A stretch of 7,689 bases of DNA from an uncultured Candidatus Peregrinibacteria bacterium. GTDB taxonomy: Bacteria > Patescibacteriota > Gracilibacteria > CAIRYL01. Of the stretch, positions 6,732 to 7,689 are shown piece by piece (within the stretch, counting starts at the first letter, position 1; each line of letters begins with the position of its first letter). The position numbers and the translations under genes were made by a program. The notes below the pieces were generated by a model. That model had not been told where the DNA came from, did no database searches, and saw only the letters and a list, made by a program, of their open reading frames with translations. The stretch covers positions 1 through 7,689 of the forward strand of contig CAIRYL010000048.1 of NCBI GenBank assembly GCA_903882825.1. The letters are read 5' to 3'.

Positions 6732-7523
6732 TTCTTTGTATTTTGGAGAGAGAAGATCTATCATTCCGTTGGTAGTATCTTTTCCATCCCATTCGTTTTT
6801 CCAAGTGTCGCCATATCCTCCATCACCTGTTCCAATGCTTTTGTAGTATGCATACTCTTGCTTTTCTCCATTTAAAAGCTCTAAAACATCCAAACCTACT
6901 AATAAGCATTCGTGTTCTATTTTTTGATTATTTTCTGGAAATGGTGCTTTTTCCCAATATCCAATTCGTCCATCATGAAACTGTTTCCCATGGCATGCTT
7001 CATGAGCAATAGTACTGGCGAGTAATGGAATATTTTTGGCGTGTTCAGTAAGAATAACAATTTCTATTTTTTTGTCTTTTTCTTGTTTTGCGTATCCACC
7101 TCTTGTACGAGCGCTTTCTAAATACTCAAAACGAATAGTATCAATATTTTCAGTAATAAGATTGTAATATTGTGGTGCTTTATCTTGTATTTCTAAAAGT
7201 GCTTTTCTGGTATCCCACGCCATACCGGGGAAAGCGTAAATATTAATACCACCAGAAAGCATTGTCCACCACGCAAGAATACCAATACACGCAGGAATAA
7301 TTGAGAATTTTGCGAGTCTTTTGTATGTTTTCCATTTTTCTTTTTGAGTATTTTTTGTAATCGATTCTTCTTTTTCTTTTCTGTATTCATCCCATACGGG
7401 CATCCAATTTTCTTCTGTTTTTTCTTCGAGTTGAGAGAGCAGTTTTCGCTTTTGAGTGACCACTAAAGTATCATCTGATAAAATACTTTGTCGTAAATGT
7501 TCTTTATTTTTTGGAAAATCCAT
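6702..7523 (-). CDS. Membrane-anchored HExxH zinc metallopeptidase, family unrecognised
   Basis: The 273-residue protein carries a zinc-binding HExxH motif, HEACH at 174-178 in ASTIAHEACHGKQFHDG, on a predicted helix. EHEC (203-206), 25-30 residues later, offers Glu203 or Glu205 as third zinc ligand, as in gluzincin-type enzymes. Residues 1 to about 70 are Lys/Glu-rich and probably helical. A Lys/Arg-rich stretch (KWKTYKRLAK, 63-72) precedes one hydrophobic segment (about 73-93), so the positive-inside rule puts the N-terminus in the cytoplasm and the catalytic domain outside. The substrate is unknown; cell-wall or surface-protein processing is possible. I chose ATG 7523. An in-frame TTG at 7565 would add 14 residues, but a TATATT box overlaps it and a pyrimidine tract sits directly before the ATG, as at other genes here. 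It converges on gyrA, with 24 bases between the stops. The peptidase motif is clear; activity is inferred. Confidence 0.8.
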   Translation of the reverse strand: MDFPKNKEHLRQSILSDDTLVVTQKRKLLSQLEEKTEENWMPVWDEYRKEKEESITKNTQKEKWKTYKRLAKFSIIPACIGILAWWTMLSGGINIYAFPGMAWDTRKALLEIQDKAPQYYNLITENIDTIRFEYLESARTRGGYAKQEKDKKIEIVILTEHAKNIPLLASTIAHEACHGKQFHDGRIGYWEKAPFPENNQKIEHECLLVGLDVLELLNGEKQEYAYYKSIGTGDGGYGDTWKNEWDGKDTTNGMIDLLSPKYKEWYFNREKTQ

Positions 7524-7563
7524 AAAAAAGAGGGGAAAAATGAAAATTTGTAATTCTTTCTCC

Positions 7564-7590
7564 AATATAATTGAAAATGAAAGTTTACAA
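7564..7590 (-). promoter_or_regulatory. Tentative promoter of the metallopeptidase gene
   Basis: On the minus strand TTGTAA (7590-7585, 4 of 6) is followed after 15 bases by TATATT (7569-7564, 5 of 6). The spacing is short. Transcription would start near 7557, giving a leader of roughly 35 bases to the ATG at 7523 and excluding the upstream TTG as a start. Confidence 0.3.
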
Positions 7591-7619
7591 AATTTTTAAA
7601 TTTTCAATAATCAATTTCT

Positions 7620-7654
7620 AAAAATGGCTTATTTAATTCCAGAGCGCCATTTTT
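7620..7654. terminator. Candidate bidirectional intrinsic terminator
   Basis: AAAAATGGC (7620-7628) and GCCATTTTT (7646-7654) are perfect 9-bp inverted copies with a 17-base loop. Each strand ends the stem in five T's, the layout of a bidirectional intrinsic terminator, although only four pairs are G/C-containing. Since the gene to the left reads away from it, it most likely serves a minus-strand gene lying to the right of the window. Confidence 0.5.
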
Positions 7655-7689
7655 GAAGGATTTTTTACATTTGAAAATATTCTTCAGGA

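Noticed and set aside
7521..7565. TTG 7565 as start of the metallopeptidase
   Set aside because: It overlaps a probable -10 box, and the ATG at 7523 has the same pyrimidine-tract context as the other genes.

Overview
This is an AT-rich bacterial window with five protein genes (one cut by the left edge) and one tRNA gene. The standard code with TGA as a stop is in use. Across roughly 2,270 codons of real reading frame no TGA occurs in frame, although glycine is abundant, and all four visible gene ends are TAA. That argues against the TGA=Gly code of Gracilibacteria and Absconditabacteria. Compact AT-rich genes, starts without Shine-Dalgarno sequences, a thrombospondin type 3/PKD surface protein and a divergent purine enzyme together suggest a Candidate Phyla Radiation (Patescibacteria) genome, perhaps Peregrinibacteria-like. 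This placement is inference, since no ribosomal RNA or marker phylogeny is available here.

Layout. Left part (1-961, minus strand): the N-terminal 320 residues of an exported protein with a signal peptide, about 240 residues of Asp-rich calcium-binding thrombospondin type 3 repeats, and the start of a PKD/Ig-like domain; the gene continues beyond base 1. About 130 bases of divergent intergenic DNA separate it from a plus-strand pair: a purQ gene whose product has an unusual C-terminal extension resembling two PurS-like units (1091-2428), and a GT4-type glycosyltransferase (2505-3683). An AT-rich gap of 258 bases follows, then a minus-strand tRNA-Ile(GAT) with encoded CCA (3942-4018). The tRNA is divergent from gyrA (4143-6677), which has a clear sigma70-type promoter. 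Convergent to gyrA, 24 bases away, is a minus-strand gene for a membrane-anchored HExxH metallopeptidase of unrecognised family (6702-7523). The right edge carries a perfect 9-bp inverted repeat, probably the terminator of a gene outside the window.

The genes do not form one pathway. gyrA and tRNA-Ile are housekeeping, PurQ belongs to de novo purine synthesis, and the repeat protein, the metallopeptidase and perhaps the glycosyltransferase belong to the cell envelope. I see no mobile element, CRISPR array or defence system. The most notable points are the PurQ-PurS-like fusion, the pyrimidine-rich tracts directly before three of the start codons, and the anchored extracellular metallopeptidase.
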